A stretch of DNA of 64,000 nucleotides from Rhizobium pisi (lineage in GTDB: Bacteria > Pseudomonadota > Alphaproteobacteria > Rhizobiales > Rhizobiaceae). The notes beneath the pieces are model-generated. The model saw only the letters and a list, made by a program, of their open reading frames with translations. It did not search any database and was not told the DNA's origin. Below are positions 27,900 to 37,025 of this stretch, one piece after another. The DNA is taken from NCBI RefSeq assembly GCF_003938655.1, contig NZ_RJJT01000014.1:62001-126000 (forward strand), written 5' to 3'. The translations under genes and the position numbers were made by a program. Numbering within the stretch: the stretch's first letter is position 1; each line of letters opens with the position of its first letter.

Positions 27900-28486
27900 T
27901 CCTCGTCATCCACGATATGTTTCAGCCCGGCGCGGAAATAGTCGTAGCCGGTATAGATGGTCAGCAGCGCCGCGATCCACAGCAGGGCGATGCCGGTCTG
28001 CGTCGTATAGGGGAAAATCTCGTCGCCGGCCGGGCCTGCGAGCAGAAAGGCGATGGCGACGAGCTGCAGCGTCGTCTTCCACTTGGCGATCCGCGTCACC
28101 GGCACGCTGACCTTCAGCGCCGCCAGATATTCGCGCAGTCCCGAAACCAGGATCTCACGGCAAAGAATGGTGATCGCCGCCCAGATCGACCAGCCGGCGA
28201 TGGTCTGGTCGGCCGCGACCAGCAGAAGGATCGAGGCGACCAGCAGCTTGTCGGCAATCGGATCGAGCATGCGGCCGATATTCGACGTCTGGTTCCAGAT
28301 GCGCGCGAGATAGCCGTCGAGGAAGTCGGTGATCGAGGCGATGACGAAGATCCACAGCGCCACCCAGCGCGCCGTATTGCTGATCGACAGCCTGCCCTCG
28401 ATGAAGAAGCAGAGAACGATCAGCGGCACAGCGAGGATGCGGCCGTAGGTCAGAAGATTGGGGATGCTGTACGCACGCGATGCCAT
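27896..28486 (-). CDS. pgsA: Phosphatidylglycerophosphate synthase
   Basis: PgsA (196 aa) condenses CDP-diacylglycerol with glycerol-3-phosphate, the committed step to phosphatidylglycerol and cardiolipin, in the inner membrane. The CDP-alcohol phosphotransferase motif D-x2-D-G-x2-A-R...G-x3-D-x3-D is seen as TDFLDGYLAR then GRMLDPIADK. Several membrane helices follow. A rhizobial repeat fills the gap to uvrC upstream. It overlaps moaD by four bases. Confidence 0.94.
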   Translation of the reverse strand: MASRAYSIPNLLTYGRILAVPLIVLCFFIEGRLSISNTARWVALWIFVIASITDFLDGYLARIWNQTSNIGRMLDPIADKLLVASILLLVAADQTIAGWSIWAAITILCREILVSGLREYLAALKVSVPVTRIAKWKTTLQLVAIAFLLAGPAGDEIFPYTTQTGIALLWIAALLTIYTGYDYFRAGLKHIVDDEE

Positions 28487-28515
28487 GGGATCGTTTCTCT
28501 GAATTGATGCGCCGC

Positions 28516-28621
28516 TACAGCGCCGCGCGCCTTTTCAGACACGCAAAGGACGCTGTAACACTTTGAATCTACGCATCGTGCTTTCCGAAAATCGAGTCCG
28601 ATTTTCGGGCCGATGCGGTAG
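28516..28621. repeat. Dispersed rhizobial intergenic repeat, copy A
   Basis: This contains tacagcg (28516-28522) and the inverted cgctgta (28551-28557), then a second hairpin ccgaaaatcg/cgattttcgg (28585-28594 and 28599-28608). The first half recurs at 49535-49599 and, degraded, at 61179-61226. The second half recurs as part of a longer palindrome at 33225-33266. It fills most of the gap between uvrC and pgsA and has no coding features. Confidence 0.72.
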
Positions 28622-28700
28622 ATGACGGCTTTGGCCGCAGACCGTCAACATTCTTTCTGTCTTTTCACTGCCTTTGCGTGGAATTTGCGACGGACGCCGG

Positions 28701-30740
28701 TTATTTCGCGGCGTCGTCGTGGAAATGGTTGTAGACCTGCCTGGCAACCGCCTCCGATATGCCTTCCACCGTCATCAGGTCGGACAGGGCGGCACGCGAA
28801 ACCGCCTTCGCCGTGCCGAAATGCTGAAGCAGCGCGCGCTTGCGCGACGGACCGATGCCGCCGATCTCGTCGAGCGGGTTCTTGACCATTTCCTTCTTGC
28901 GCCGCGCCCGGTGCGAGCCGATCGCGAAACGGTGCGCCTCGTCGCGCATGCGCTGGATGAAGTAGAGCACCGGATCGCGCGGCGGCAGCGTGAAACTCTC
29001 GCGTCCCGGCGGAAAGAAGCGCTCGCGCCCGGCATCGCGGTCGACGCCCTTGGCGATGCCGATCGCCGTCACGCTGTCGGTGATGCCGAGTTCGGCGAGG
29101 ATGGCGCGCACCGCCGTCATCTGCCCCTGACCGCCGTCGATCAGGATCACGTCGGGCCACGTGGGGAAGGGCATGTCGGCAGCGTCGGACACGACCGGCT
29201 GCGCCGTTCTATCCGGAATGCCTTCTTCCTTGATCAGCCGCGAGAACCGCCGCGTCATCACCTCCTTCATCATGCCGAAGTCGTCGCCGGGGGTAATGTC
29301 GGTCGATTTGATGTTGAACTTGCGGTACTGGTTCTTCACGAAGCCTTCCGGCCCCGCCACCACCATGCCGCCGACGGCATTGGTGCCCATGATATGCGAG
29401 TTGTCGTAGATCTCGATGCGCTGCGGCGCATAGGAAAGCCCGAACGTCTCCTTGAAACCTTCGAGCAGCCGTGACTGCGATGCCGTCTCGGCAAGCTTTC
29501 GCCCATGTGCCTCGCGCGCATTGCCGACGACGTGATCGACGAGGTCGCGCTTCTCGCCGCGCTGCGGCACGAGGATGGAAACCTTGTGGCCGGCCTTTTC
29601 GCTGAGCGCCGCAGCGAGCAGCTCCAGCTCCTCGACCGTCTCCGACAGCATGATCTGCTTCGGCACCGGCTTGTCGTCGTAGAATTGCGCGAGGAAAGAA
29701 TTCAGCACTTCGGCGCTGGAAAGCTGCGGGTCGGCCTTCGGGAAATAGGCGCGGTTGCCCCAGTTTTGGCCGGTGCGGAAGAAGAAGACCTGGATACAGG
29801 AAATGCCGCCCTCGTGATGAATGGCGAAAACATCAGCTTCCTCGACGCCGGCCGGATTGATGCCCTGGTGGCTCTGCACATGCGAAAGCGCCGCCAGGCG
29901 ATCGCGATAGATCGCCGCCCGCTCGAAATCGAGGTCCTCGGCCGCCTGGTTCATGGCTTCGGCCATATGCGACTTCACCTTCTGGCTCTTGCCGGACAGG
30001 AAGTCCTTCGCCTCCTGCACCAGCTCGGCGTATCCCGCATCGCTGACCTCGTGCGTGCACGGCCCGGAACAACGCTTGATTTGATAGAGCAGGCAAGGGC
30101 GCGTGCGTGTTTCGAAGACGCTGTCGGTACAGGTGCGGATGAGGAAGGCGCGCTGCAGTGAATTGATCGTCCGCCCGACCGCGCCGGCCGAAGCGAAAGG
30201 CCCGAAATAATCGCCCTTCCTCGCTCTTGCGCCGCGATGTTTGAAAATGGCAGGCGCCCGGTGATCCCCGGTGATGAGGATATAAGGAAAGGATTTGTCG
30301 TCGCGCAGCAGCACGTTAAAGCGCGGCCGTAAGCGCTTGATCAGATTCGCTTCCAGAAGCAGCGCTTCGGTTTCCGTGCGCGTCGTCACGAATTCCATGT
30401 TCGCCGTCTGGCGCACCATCTGGGCGATGCGGTTGGAATGCACGCGGCCGACGGCATAGTTGTTGACGCGCTTCTTCAGACTGCGCGCCTTGCCGACATA
30501 GAGCACGTCGCCTTCCGCATTGAACATGCGGTAGACGCCGGGGCTGTTCGGCAGCCGCTTAACGAATTCACCGATCAGTTCCGCGCCGATCAGCCCGGTC
30601 TCATTGAGGCTGCCTGCGTTCCAGTCGACCGCTGCCGCAAGGGGCGAGGCGGAAACATCGCCTTCCACCTCGATATCGTCTTCGCTCTCGTCCGTATCGT
30701 CGTAGAGAACGCCGCCATCCGGCAGCTTTCGTCCGTTCAT
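28701..30740 (-). CDS. uvrC: Excinuclease ABC subunit C
   Basis: UvrC (679 aa) makes both incisions in UvrABC nucleotide excision repair. The N-terminal GIY-YIG nuclease domain shows [10 protein letters not shown] and [14 protein letters not shown] central UVR motif, the RNase H-like domain with [11 protein letters not shown] and [10 protein letters not shown], and two C-terminal helix-hairpin-helix motifs ([17 protein letters not shown]) follow. ATG at 30740 is chosen; the reading frame extends to 31016 but only inside the upstream gene. The start overlaps the FolM-like stop by four bases (ATGA). Confidence 0.96.
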   Translation of the reverse strand: MNGRKLPDGGVLYDDTDESEDDIEVEGDVSASPLAAAVDWNAGSLNETGLIGAELIGEFVKRLPNSPGVYRMFNAEGDVLYVGKARSLKKRVNNYAVGRVHSNRIAQMVRQTANMEFVTTRTETEALLLEANLIKRLRPRFNVLLRDDKSFPYILITGDHRAPAIFKHRGARARKGDYFGPFASAGAVGRTINSLQRAFLIRTCTDSVFETRTRPCLLYQIKRCSGPCTHEVSDAGYAELVQEAKDFLSGKSQKVKSHMAEAMNQAAEDLDFERAAIYRDRLAALSHVQSHQGINPAGVEEADVFAIHHEGGISCIQVFFFRTGQNWGNRAYFPKADPQLSSAEVLNSFLAQFYDDKPVPKQIMLSETVEELELLAAALSEKAGHKVSILVPQRGEKRDLVDHVVGNAREAHGRKLAETASQSRLLEGFKETFGLSYAPQRIEIYDNSHIMGTNAVGGMVVAGPEGFVKNQYRKFNIKSTDITPGDDFGMMKEVMTRRFSRLIKEEGIPDRTAQPVVSDAADMPFPTWPDVILIDGGQGQMTAVRAILAELGITDSVTAIGIAKGVDRDAGRERFFPPGRESFTLPPRDPVLYFIQRMRDEAHRFAIGSHRARRKKEMVKNPLDEIGGIGPSRKRALLQHFGTAKAVSRAALSDLMTVEGISEAVARQVYNHFHDDAAK

Positions 30741-31504
30741 TCCGTAATCTCCGCCACATCGGGCGTCTGCCAGGCAAGGTGCTGGCCGCCGTCGAGGGCA
30801 ATCATCTGGCCGGTGATCGAGGGCGTATCGAAGAGAAAGCGGACCGTCCGTCCGAACTCGCCGAATCCCGGCCCCGCCTTCATGATAAGCCCGTCGATCT
30901 GAGCCTGGAAGTCCTCTTCCGACTGCCGTGTGCTGCGCACCGTCGGGCCGGGGCCGATGGCATTGACGCGCAGCTTCGGCGCGAAGGTCTGCGCCATCGT
31001 CTGCGTCGCCGTCCAAAGTGCTGCCTTCGAAAGCGTATAGGAATAGAAGCCCGGATTGAGCGCCCAGACGCGTTGGTCGATGATGTTGACGATCAGCCCA
31101 CTCGCATCATGGGGCAGCTGTTCGGCTAGAACAGCGGCAAGTATGGAAGGCGCCCGTACATGAATGTCGAAATGTTGCGCCCACGCTTCCGCATCGAAGC
31201 TGCGCGCCGAATCCTGGCGAAAGATCGAGGCGTTATTGACGAGCAGATCGAGAGGGCCGAGCGCTTCCGACGCCTTTTTGACGAGCGCGCTTGTCTCGCC
31301 GACATCGGTGAGGTCGGCCCGTATGGCGACCGCGCTAAATCCTTTTCGCCGCAATTCCGCCGCCACTTCTTCGGCCTCTCCGATGGAACCGTTCGCGTGG
31401 ATCGCGACGGAAAATCCATTTGCAGCAAGGTCTTCGGCGATTGCCCGGCCTATTCTTTTTGCGGCTCCTGTTACGAGGGCCGAGCGAAGTCTTTTGTGGT
31501 TCAA
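30737..31504 (-). CDS. FolM/PTR1-like short-chain reductase
   Basis: A 255-aa SDR. The cofactor-binding segment [11 protein letters not shown] has the arginine pattern of pteridine reductases and FolM rather than the usual TGxxxGIG. The NNAS motif and catalytic YTLSK follow. FolM-like enzymes reduce dihydrobiopterin or dihydrofolate; this role is inferred. The start appears to be TTG at 31504 with AAGGAAG upstream, since no ATG or GTG fits. It is coupled to uvrC by a four-base overlap. Confidence 0.8.
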   Translation of the reverse strand: MNHKRLRSALVTGAAKRIGRAIAEDLAANGFSVAIHANGSIGEAEEVAAELRRKGFSAVAIRADLTDVGETSALVKKASEALGPLDLLVNNASIFRQDSARSFDAEAWAQHFDIHVRAPSILAAVLAEQLPHDASGLIVNIIDQRVWALNPGFYSYTLSKAALWTATQTMAQTFAPKLRVNAIGPGPTVRSTRQSEEDFQAQIDGLIMKAGPGFGEFGRTVRFLFDTPSITGQMIALDGGQHLAWQTPDVAEITE

Positions 31505-31869
31505 AATCTTCCTTTCTGATGCCGCGAGTCTGACTGCAGACTATATAGGGGCGGCCGGAGATTATATAAATAGGCCGCTACCGTTGCGTACGCGAGCGAG
31601 ATATTCTATGTATTATTTAAGAATGCGATTTCCTAAAATAAGTATTTTTGGTTTAACCCTTCAGTAGGGTTAATGAAGTGTATGTTGCTCGCAAGCAACA
31701 TCGAATTTCGGCCATGCGCCAGCCACAATGATATCACAATTTGGCTCTTTCAAATCCGCATTTCAGTTCCAATTTCAGTCTCGATCCGGAAGGGACATCT
31801 GGCAATTTTCCCGCTAATGCTTCGCTGAGAGACAGATGATAAGCGGCGCGGGACTGAAAGGAGAAAAGT
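31505..31869. other. 365-bp intergenic region with two hairpins
   Basis: The region separates the FolM-like gene (-) and the Omp25-like gene (+). It holds no plausible ORF with a ribosome-binding site. Two perfect hairpins are present, ttaaccct/agggttaa (31653-31673, five-base loop) and atgttgct/agcaacat (31682-31701, four-base loop). Near the start are GCGGCC and GGCCGC separated by 16 AT-rich bases (31551-31578). It is AT-rich compared with neighbours and must hold two divergent promoters. Confidence 0.6.
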
Positions 31870-32505
31870 ATGCGTGTACTCATTGCTGGCCTTATGGCCT
31901 CCGCTTTTGCGATTGCTGGCGTTTCGGCAGCTCAGGCGGCTGATGCCGTCGACCAGGTTCCGGAAGCGCCGGTTGCCCAGGACGCTCCGGTCAAGCCCGC
32001 CGGCAACTGGGAGGGCTTCTACCTCGGCGGCGCCGGCACCTACAACATGGGTAACTTCGGTTCCGACCGCCACACCTACGGTTTCGGCGGCCAGGTCTTC
32101 ACCGGCTACAACTGGCAGCAGGGCCAGATCGTCTACGGCGTTGAATCCGATCTCGGCTACAGCGGCGACGACGTCTCTTCGGGCGGCGTCAAGAACAAGT
32201 ATGGCTGGAATGGCTCCGTGCGTGGCCGCGTCGGCTACGACATGAACCCCTTCCTGCTCTACGGCACGGCTGGTCTCGCCCTCGGCAACGTCAAGGTTTC
32301 GGACGACACCTCGTCCGAGAGCAAGACGGCCTACGGCTACACGGTCGGCGCCGGCGTCGAAGCCTTCGTGACCAACAACATCACGACGCGCTTGGAATAT
32401 CGCTACACGGACTACCAGAGCAAGGACTACAACCTCGACTCCGGCAGCTTCTCGCGCGGTTACGACGAGAACAGCGTCAAGCTCGGTATCGGCGTCAAGT
32501 TCTAA
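31870..32505 (+). CDS. Omp25/RopB-like outer-membrane beta-barrel
   Basis: A 211-aa outer-membrane protein. A signal peptide (MRVLIAGLMASAFAIAG, cleavage likely after AQA) leads a mature part with alternating aromatic/glycine strands such as NWEGFYLGGAG and YGVESDLGYSG. It ends with the barrel-assembly signal GIGVKF. It resembles the eight-stranded Omp25/Omp31 family. A strong AAAGGAG lies six bases upstream of the ATG. A terminator follows, so it is probably monocistronic and highly expressed. Confidence 0.88.
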   Translation: MRVLIAGLMASAFAIAGVSAAQAADAVDQVPEAPVAQDAPVKPAGNWEGFYLGGAGTYNMGNFGSDRHTYGFGGQVFTGYNWQQGQIVYGVESDLGYSGDDVSSGGVKNKYGWNGSVRGRVGYDMNPFLLYGTAGLALGNVKVSDDTSSESKTAYGYTVGAGVEAFVTNNITTRLEYRYTDYQSKDYNLDSGSFSRGYDENSVKLGIGVKF

Positions 32506-32530
32506 GCCGACTGAACATGCAAATACAAAG

Positions 32531-32556
32531 AAGCCGGGCACGTCGCCCGGCTTTTT
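32531..32556 (+). terminator. Terminator after Omp25-like gene
   Basis: The stem AAGCCGGGC (32531-32539) / GCCCGGCTT (32545-32553) is followed by TTT. It lies 25 bp after the stop and 18 bp before the end of the convergent GST gene. Confidence 0.88.
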
Positions 32557-32574
32557 GCTGTCCGCGTCTTCGGG

Positions 32575-33171
32575 TCAAGCGCTGGCTTTGAGCTCGCGAT
32601 GGGCAGGGAATTTCTTTTCGAATTGCGCGAGCCACTCGATCAACGGCGCATGATCGGCTTCCCATTGGCCCTTGAAGCGCAGGTCGAGATAATCAAGCGT
32701 GGCGGCCAAGGCGAAATGTCCGCCATTGAGCTTCTTGCCTGTTTTCGGCGGCTTGGCGCCGAGGTGAGCGAGCCCGGCCGTCGCTTTCTTCCATTGGCGA
32801 TCGATCCAGGGCTGATGGACCTTTTCCTCGTCTCGGAAGCGCCGCTCGTAAACGATCGCCAGCAGGCAGTCGCAGATGCCGTCGCAGAGCGCTTCCAGGA
32901 CCTCAGCATCCGTGCGCTTGCCCTTCTTGGAAGGGTAGAGCCCTCCCTTCGTCAGCCGGTCGAAAAAATGCATGATCGCCACGCTGTCGAATATCGAGGC
33001 TCCATCATCGGTCAGCAGCGTCGGGATTTTGCCGAGGGGATTGTTGTCCACCAGGATCGCCGGTCCGGTGTTGGTATCGACCCGGATCGCGTTCACCTCG
33101 AGGCCCAGAAAATGCGCGGCCATCCGCACCTTGCTGGAATAGGGCGAGGCGGGTGAGCAGAGGAGCTTCAT
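32575..33171 (-). CDS. Glutathione S-transferase
   Basis: A 198-aa GST-family protein. The N-terminal thioredoxin-fold domain begins MKLLCSPASPYSSKVRMAA, with the SPYSSKV active-site region, then NPLGKIPTLL (cis-Pro) and DDGASIFDSVAIMHF. The helical domain follows. The substrate is unknown. It lies convergent with the porin gene and downstream of rlmJ. Confidence 0.85.
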   Translation of the reverse strand: MKLLCSPASPYSSKVRMAAHFLGLEVNAIRVDTNTGPAILVDNNPLGKIPTLLTDDGASIFDSVAIMHFFDRLTKGGLYPSKKGKRTDAEVLEALCDGICDCLLAIVYERRFRDEEKVHQPWIDRQWKKATAGLAHLGAKPPKTGKKLNGGHFALAATLDYLDLRFKGQWEADHAPLIEWLAQFEKKFPAHRELKASA

Positions 33172-33224
33172 GGGACACCTGACGAGATTGTGGACTTGCG
33201 GCGCAGATTGTTCCCGAAGCTAAC

Positions 33225-33266
33225 GCATAACCCCGAAAATCGGAATCGATTTTCGGGGTTATGCGC
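33225..33266. repeat. 19-bp-arm palindrome containing ccgaaaatcg
   Basis: Arms at 33225-33243 and 33248-33266 are perfect inverted repeats (cgcataaccccgaaaatcg and its complement) with loop gaat. The core shares ccgaaaatcg/cgattttcgg with the second hairpin of the repeat at 28516-28621. It sits 3 bp after the end of rlmJ and may stabilise or terminate its transcript; there is no long T-run. Confidence 0.7.
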
Positions 33267-33269
33267 GTT

Positions 33270-34148
33270 TCAAGATTCTGGATCGTCCTTGACCGTCTTG
33301 TTCTCCCCGCGCAGCCAGAAGGCGCGGTGCGAGGCGAAGCGGTCCTGCGCCATATGATCCTTCAGCGCCGGCAACATTTGGTGCAACTCGTCCTTCAGGG
33401 TGAAGGGCGGATTGACGATGATGAGGCCGGAGCCCGTCAGCCCCGTCATGCCGCGGTCGCTGCGCACGGTGAGCTCGGCGCAGAGCATCTTCGGGATGTC
33501 GAGCGCCTGCAGCATTTCGTGGAATTCCTTGACCGGCGCACCCTTTTTTAGCGGATACCACAGGCAATAGGTGCCGCCGGGAAAGCGGCGATAGGCTCTT
33601 TCCAGACCCTTGGCCAGGCGCTCGTATTCGTCCTCCTCCTCGAAGGGCGGATCGACGAGCACGATGCCACGCTTCTCCTTCGGCGGCAGATGCGCGCCAA
33701 GCGCCAGCCAGCCGTCGAGCTCGGTGATGCGGGCGTGGTGATCGCCCTCGAACAGCCGGTGCAGGCGGGCGAAATCCTCTGGATGCAGCTCCATCGCCGA
33801 CAACCGGTCCTGCGGCCGGAACAGCATGCGCGCAAGCTTCGGCGATCCGGGGTAGAAGCGGATGCCGCCTTCGGGATTGAGTTCGCGGATGGCCGAGAGG
33901 TAGGGTTCGAGCAGTTCGGAAACCTGCAGCCCGAGTTCCGCCTCCATCAGCTTACCGATGCCGTCAAGCCATTCGCCGGTTTTTTGCGCTTCCTCGGAGG
34001 AAAGGTCGTAGAGCCCGATGCCGGCATGGGTGTCGAGCACGCGGAATGCCCCGTCCTTCTTCTGCATGTAGCGGATCAGCCGCGCCAGCACGGCATGTTT
34101 CAGCACATCGGCAAAATTGCCCGCATGATAGATGTGGCGGTAGTTCAT
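33270..34148 (-). CDS. rlmJ: 23S rRNA (adenine2030-N6)-methyltransferase
   Basis: RlmJ (292 aa) methylates A2030 in 23S rRNA. The family starts MNYRHIYHAGNFADVLKH; the SAM motif LDTHAGIGLYDL follows, and the catalytic DPPFE is in VLVDPPFEEEDEY. The length is normal. It is divergent from a molybdopterin oxidoreductase with 82 bp between starts. Confidence 0.93.
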   Translation of the reverse strand: MNYRHIYHAGNFADVLKHAVLARLIRYMQKKDGAFRVLDTHAGIGLYDLSSEEAQKTGEWLDGIGKLMEAELGLQVSELLEPYLSAIRELNPEGGIRFYPGSPKLARMLFRPQDRLSAMELHPEDFARLHRLFEGDHHARITELDGWLALGAHLPPKEKRGIVLVDPPFEEEDEYERLAKGLERAYRRFPGGTYCLWYPLKKGAPVKEFHEMLQALDIPKMLCAELTVRSDRGMTGLTGSGLIIVNPPFTLKDELHQMLPALKDHMAQDRFASHRAFWLRGENKTVKDDPES

Positions 34149-34230
34149 TTTCGCTGATGTCCGTATGAATTCGCGTTATCGGCAGTTTTTGTGGCTTTTG
34201 GCCGTGGAAGCCTTGCAATATACAAAGGCC

Positions 34231-36369
34231 ATGAACATTGCGACCCCCATTCCCGCCAAATCCCCGAAGCCGGACAAGAGGGTGGGTCACACGGCCTGTC
34301 CGCACGACTGTCCCTCCACCTGCGCGCTGGAGGTTGAGATTTCAGAGGACGGCCGCATTGGCCGCGTACGCGGCGCCAATGATCATTCCTACACCGCGGG
34401 CGTCATCTGCGCCAAGGTCGCCCGTTATGCCGAGCGGCTCTACCATCCCGACCGCCTGATGCATCCCTTGCGCCGTGCCGGCGCCAAGGGAGCAGGGCAG
34501 TGGCAGCAGATTTCCTGGGACGATGCGCTGGATGAGATCGCCGAGGCCTTCGTGAAGGCCGAGGCACGGGACGGCAGCGAGGCCATATGGCCCTATTTCT
34601 ATGCCGGCACCATGGGTTGGGTGCAGCGCGACTCTATCGATCGCCTGCGTCATGCCAAGCGTTACTCCGGTTTCTTCTCGTCGATCTGCACCAACCCTGC
34701 CTGGACCGGCTTCACGATGGCGACCGGCGTGCTGTGCGGCCCCGATCCGCGCGAGATGGGCCGGACCGATTGCGTCGTCATCTGGGGCACCAACGCGGTC
34801 TCGACCCAGGTCAACGTGATGACCCACGCCATCAAGTCCCGCAAGGAGCGCGGTGCGAAGATCGTCGTCATCGACATCTACGACAATCCAACGATGAAGC
34901 AGGCCGACATGGCTCTTATCGTCAGGCCCGGCACCGACGCGGCCCTTGCCTGCGCTGTCATGCACATCGCCTTCCGCGACGGCTACGCCGATCATGACTA
35001 TATGGCCAGATTTGCCGACGATCCCGCTGGTCTCGAAGCGCATCTGAAGACGAAGACGCCGCAATGGGCGGCTGACATCACCGGCCTGTCGGTAGAAGAG
35101 ATCGAAGCCTTCGCCCGTCTCGTCGGCACGACGAAAAAGACCTTCTTCCGCCTGGGCTACGGCTTCACCCGCCAGCGCAACGGAGCGGTCGCCATGCATG
35201 CGGCCGCCTCGATCGCCACCGTCCTCGGCTCCTGGCAATATGAGGGCGGCGGCGCCTTCCATTCGAACAGCGATATCTTCCGCATGAACAACGCGGAGCT
35301 GACGGGCAAGTCGATGAAGGATGCCGAGATCCGCATGATCGACCAGTCGCAGATCGGCCGTGCGCTGACCGGCGATGCCGTCGCACTCCGCCATCGCGGA
35401 CCGGTGACGGCCATGCTGATCCAGAACACCAATCCGGCAAATATCGCGCCGGAACAGCGACTGGTGAAGCGCGGCTTTGCCCGCGATGATCTCTTCGTCG
35501 CCGTCCACGAGCAGTTCATGACCGAGACGGCAGACATGGCCGATATCGTTATTCCCGCCACCATGTTCGTTGAGCATGACGACATCTACCGCGCTGGCGG
35601 CCAGAACCACATCCTGCTTGGTCCAAAGCTCGTCGAGCCGCCGCCGACCGTGCGCACCAATCTCTTCGTCATCGAAGAACTGGCAAAACGTCTCGGTGTC
35701 GCCGATCGCCCTGGCTTCGGCTTCACGGCGCGCGAGATGGTCGACCGCCTGCTGGCGGCAAGCGACCTGCCGGACTATGACCATTTCCTCGAGCATAAAT
35801 GGTTCGATCGGCAGCCGGCCTTCGAGGAGGCGCATTTTCTGAACGGCTTCGCCCATCCCGACGGCAAGTTCCATTTCCGGCCGGACTGGGTGAACGATCC
35901 CGCGCCGAACAAGCCCCCGGCTTCGGTCGGCACGCTCGGCCCCTATGCCGAGCTGCCGGCTTTTCCTGATCAGGTCGATGTCATCGAGGTCACCGATCCC
36001 GAGCATCCTTTCCGTCTCGCCACGTCCCCCGCCCGCAACTTCCTGAATTCGAGCTTTTCCGAGACCAAGACCTCTCGTCAGAAAGAGGGTCGCCCCGAGG
36101 TGATGATCAACCCGGCGGACGCCGAAGCCAACGGCATCGCCCATGGCGATCTCGTCCGCATCGGCAACGGCCGCGGCGATCTGCGCATCCATGCCCGTGT
36201 CACCAATGAGGTCAAACCCGGCGTGCTGATTGCCGAGGGTCTCTGGCCGAACAAGGCGCATGTCGACGGCGAGGGCATCAACGTGCTGACCGGCGCCGAC
36301 CCGGTCGCGCCCTACGGCGGAGCGGCCGTGCACGACAACAAGGTCTGGCTTCGCAGGGACGCAGCATGA
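34231..36369 (+). CDS. Molybdopterin oxidoreductase with Fe-S cluster
   Basis: A 712-aa cytoplasmic MopB-family enzyme. An N-terminal [4Fe-4S] motif, CPHDCPSTC with a further Cys in GVICAK, precedes the molybdopterin domains and the C-terminal MopB-binding region (PEVMINPADAEANGIAHGD). There is no Tat signal. ATG at 34231 is chosen, as the family begins near here. The substrate cannot be told from sequence; the family includes formate, nitrate and other oxidoreductases. No electron-transfer subunit adjoins it. It overlaps a NUDIX gene. Confidence 0.86.
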   Translation: MNIATPIPAKSPKPDKRVGHTACPHDCPSTCALEVEISEDGRIGRVRGANDHSYTAGVICAKVARYAERLYHPDRLMHPLRRAGAKGAGQWQQISWDDALDEIAEAFVKAEARDGSEAIWPYFYAGTMGWVQRDSIDRLRHAKRYSGFFSSICTNPAWTGFTMATGVLCGPDPREMGRTDCVVIWGTNAVSTQVNVMTHAIKSRKERGAKIVVIDIYDNPTMKQADMALIVRPGTDAALACAVMHIAFRDGYADHDYMARFADDPAGLEAHLKTKTPQWAADITGLSVEEIEAFARLVGTTKKTFFRLGYGFTRQRNGAVAMHAAASIATVLGSWQYEGGGAFHSNSDIFRMNNAELTGKSMKDAEIRMIDQSQIGRALTGDAVALRHRGPVTAMLIQNTNPANIAPEQRLVKRGFARDDLFVAVHEQFMTETADMADIVIPATMFVEHDDIYRAGGQNHILLGPKLVEPPPTVRTNLFVIEELAKRLGVADRPGFGFTAREMVDRLLAASDLPDYDHFLEHKWFDRQPAFEEAHFLNGFAHPDGKFHFRPDWVNDPAPNKPPASVGTLGPYAELPAFPDQVDVIEVTDPEHPFRLATSPARNFLNSSFSETKTSRQKEGRPEVMINPADAEANGIAHGDLVRIGNGRGDLRIHARVTNEVKPGVLIAEGLWPNKAHVDGEGINVLTGADPVAPYGGAAVHDNKVWLRRDAA

Positions 36370-36956
36370 TGCAGCCGAAATCACGGGTGAAGATCGTCAG
36401 CGAGCAAACGCTGTCGAACGGGTGGACGCGGTTAAGCAGCTATTTGCTCGACTACATCGACCGCAAGGGGGCGACCCAGCGGCTAAAGCGCGAAGTCTAT
36501 CACCGCACGCCCGCCGCCTGCATCCTGCTCTATGATCCCAAGCGCGATCTCGTCGTTCTCGTCCGCCAGTTCCGTCTGGCCGTTCATCTCAACGGCGATC
36601 CCGCCTGGATGATCGAGGTACCGGCCGGCCTTCTCGATGACGACCATCCCGAGGCGGCGATCCGCCGCGAGGCCATGGAGGAGACCGGTTATCGCCTGCG
36701 CGAGGCACGCTTTCTCTTCAAAGCCTATTCCACCCCGGGCGCCATCACCGAAGTCGTCCATTACTTCGCGGCCCTGATCGATACCGCCGACCGCGTCGCG
36801 GAAGGCGGCGGCCTGGACGAGGAACACGAGGATATCGAGGTCCTCGAAATCCCGCTCGACGAGGCCGCCCGGATGATCGAAACCGGCGAAATCTTCGACG
36901 CCAAGACGATTATGCTGCTGCAATGGGCGCTGCTGAACAAGAGCAAACTTCGATAG
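36366..36956 (+). CDS. NUDIX hydrolase, NudK/ADP-ribose pyrophosphatase-like
   Basis: A 196-aa NUDIX protein. The Nudix box is complete in GLLDDDHPEAAIRREAMEET followed by GY. The whole length matches GDP-mannose pyrophosphatase NudK in outline, with LKREVYHR and LVRQFRL before the box and STPGAITEVVHYF after. It probably hydrolyses a nucleoside diphosphate sugar; which one is inferred only. The start overlaps the end of the molybdopterin gene (ATGATG), so translation is coupled. Confidence 0.86.
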   Translation: MMQPKSRVKIVSEQTLSNGWTRLSSYLLDYIDRKGATQRLKREVYHRTPAACILLYDPKRDLVVLVRQFRLAVHLNGDPAWMIEVPAGLLDDDHPEAAIRREAMEETGYRLREARFLFKAYSTPGAITEVVHYFAALIDTADRVAEGGGLDEEHEDIEVLEIPLDEAARMIETGEIFDAKTIMLLQWALLNKSKLR

Positions 36957-37025
36957 TGGGTGAGGCGATCGAGACCTAATTCGCCAAGTTGCCTCCAGGG
37001 CGGATCGACATGATCCGCGACCGGC

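Noticed and set aside
30741-31016. Upstream extension of uvrC
   Set aside because: It runs through the FolM-like gene in another frame. UvrC homologues start near 30740, where the overlap ATGA gives coupling.
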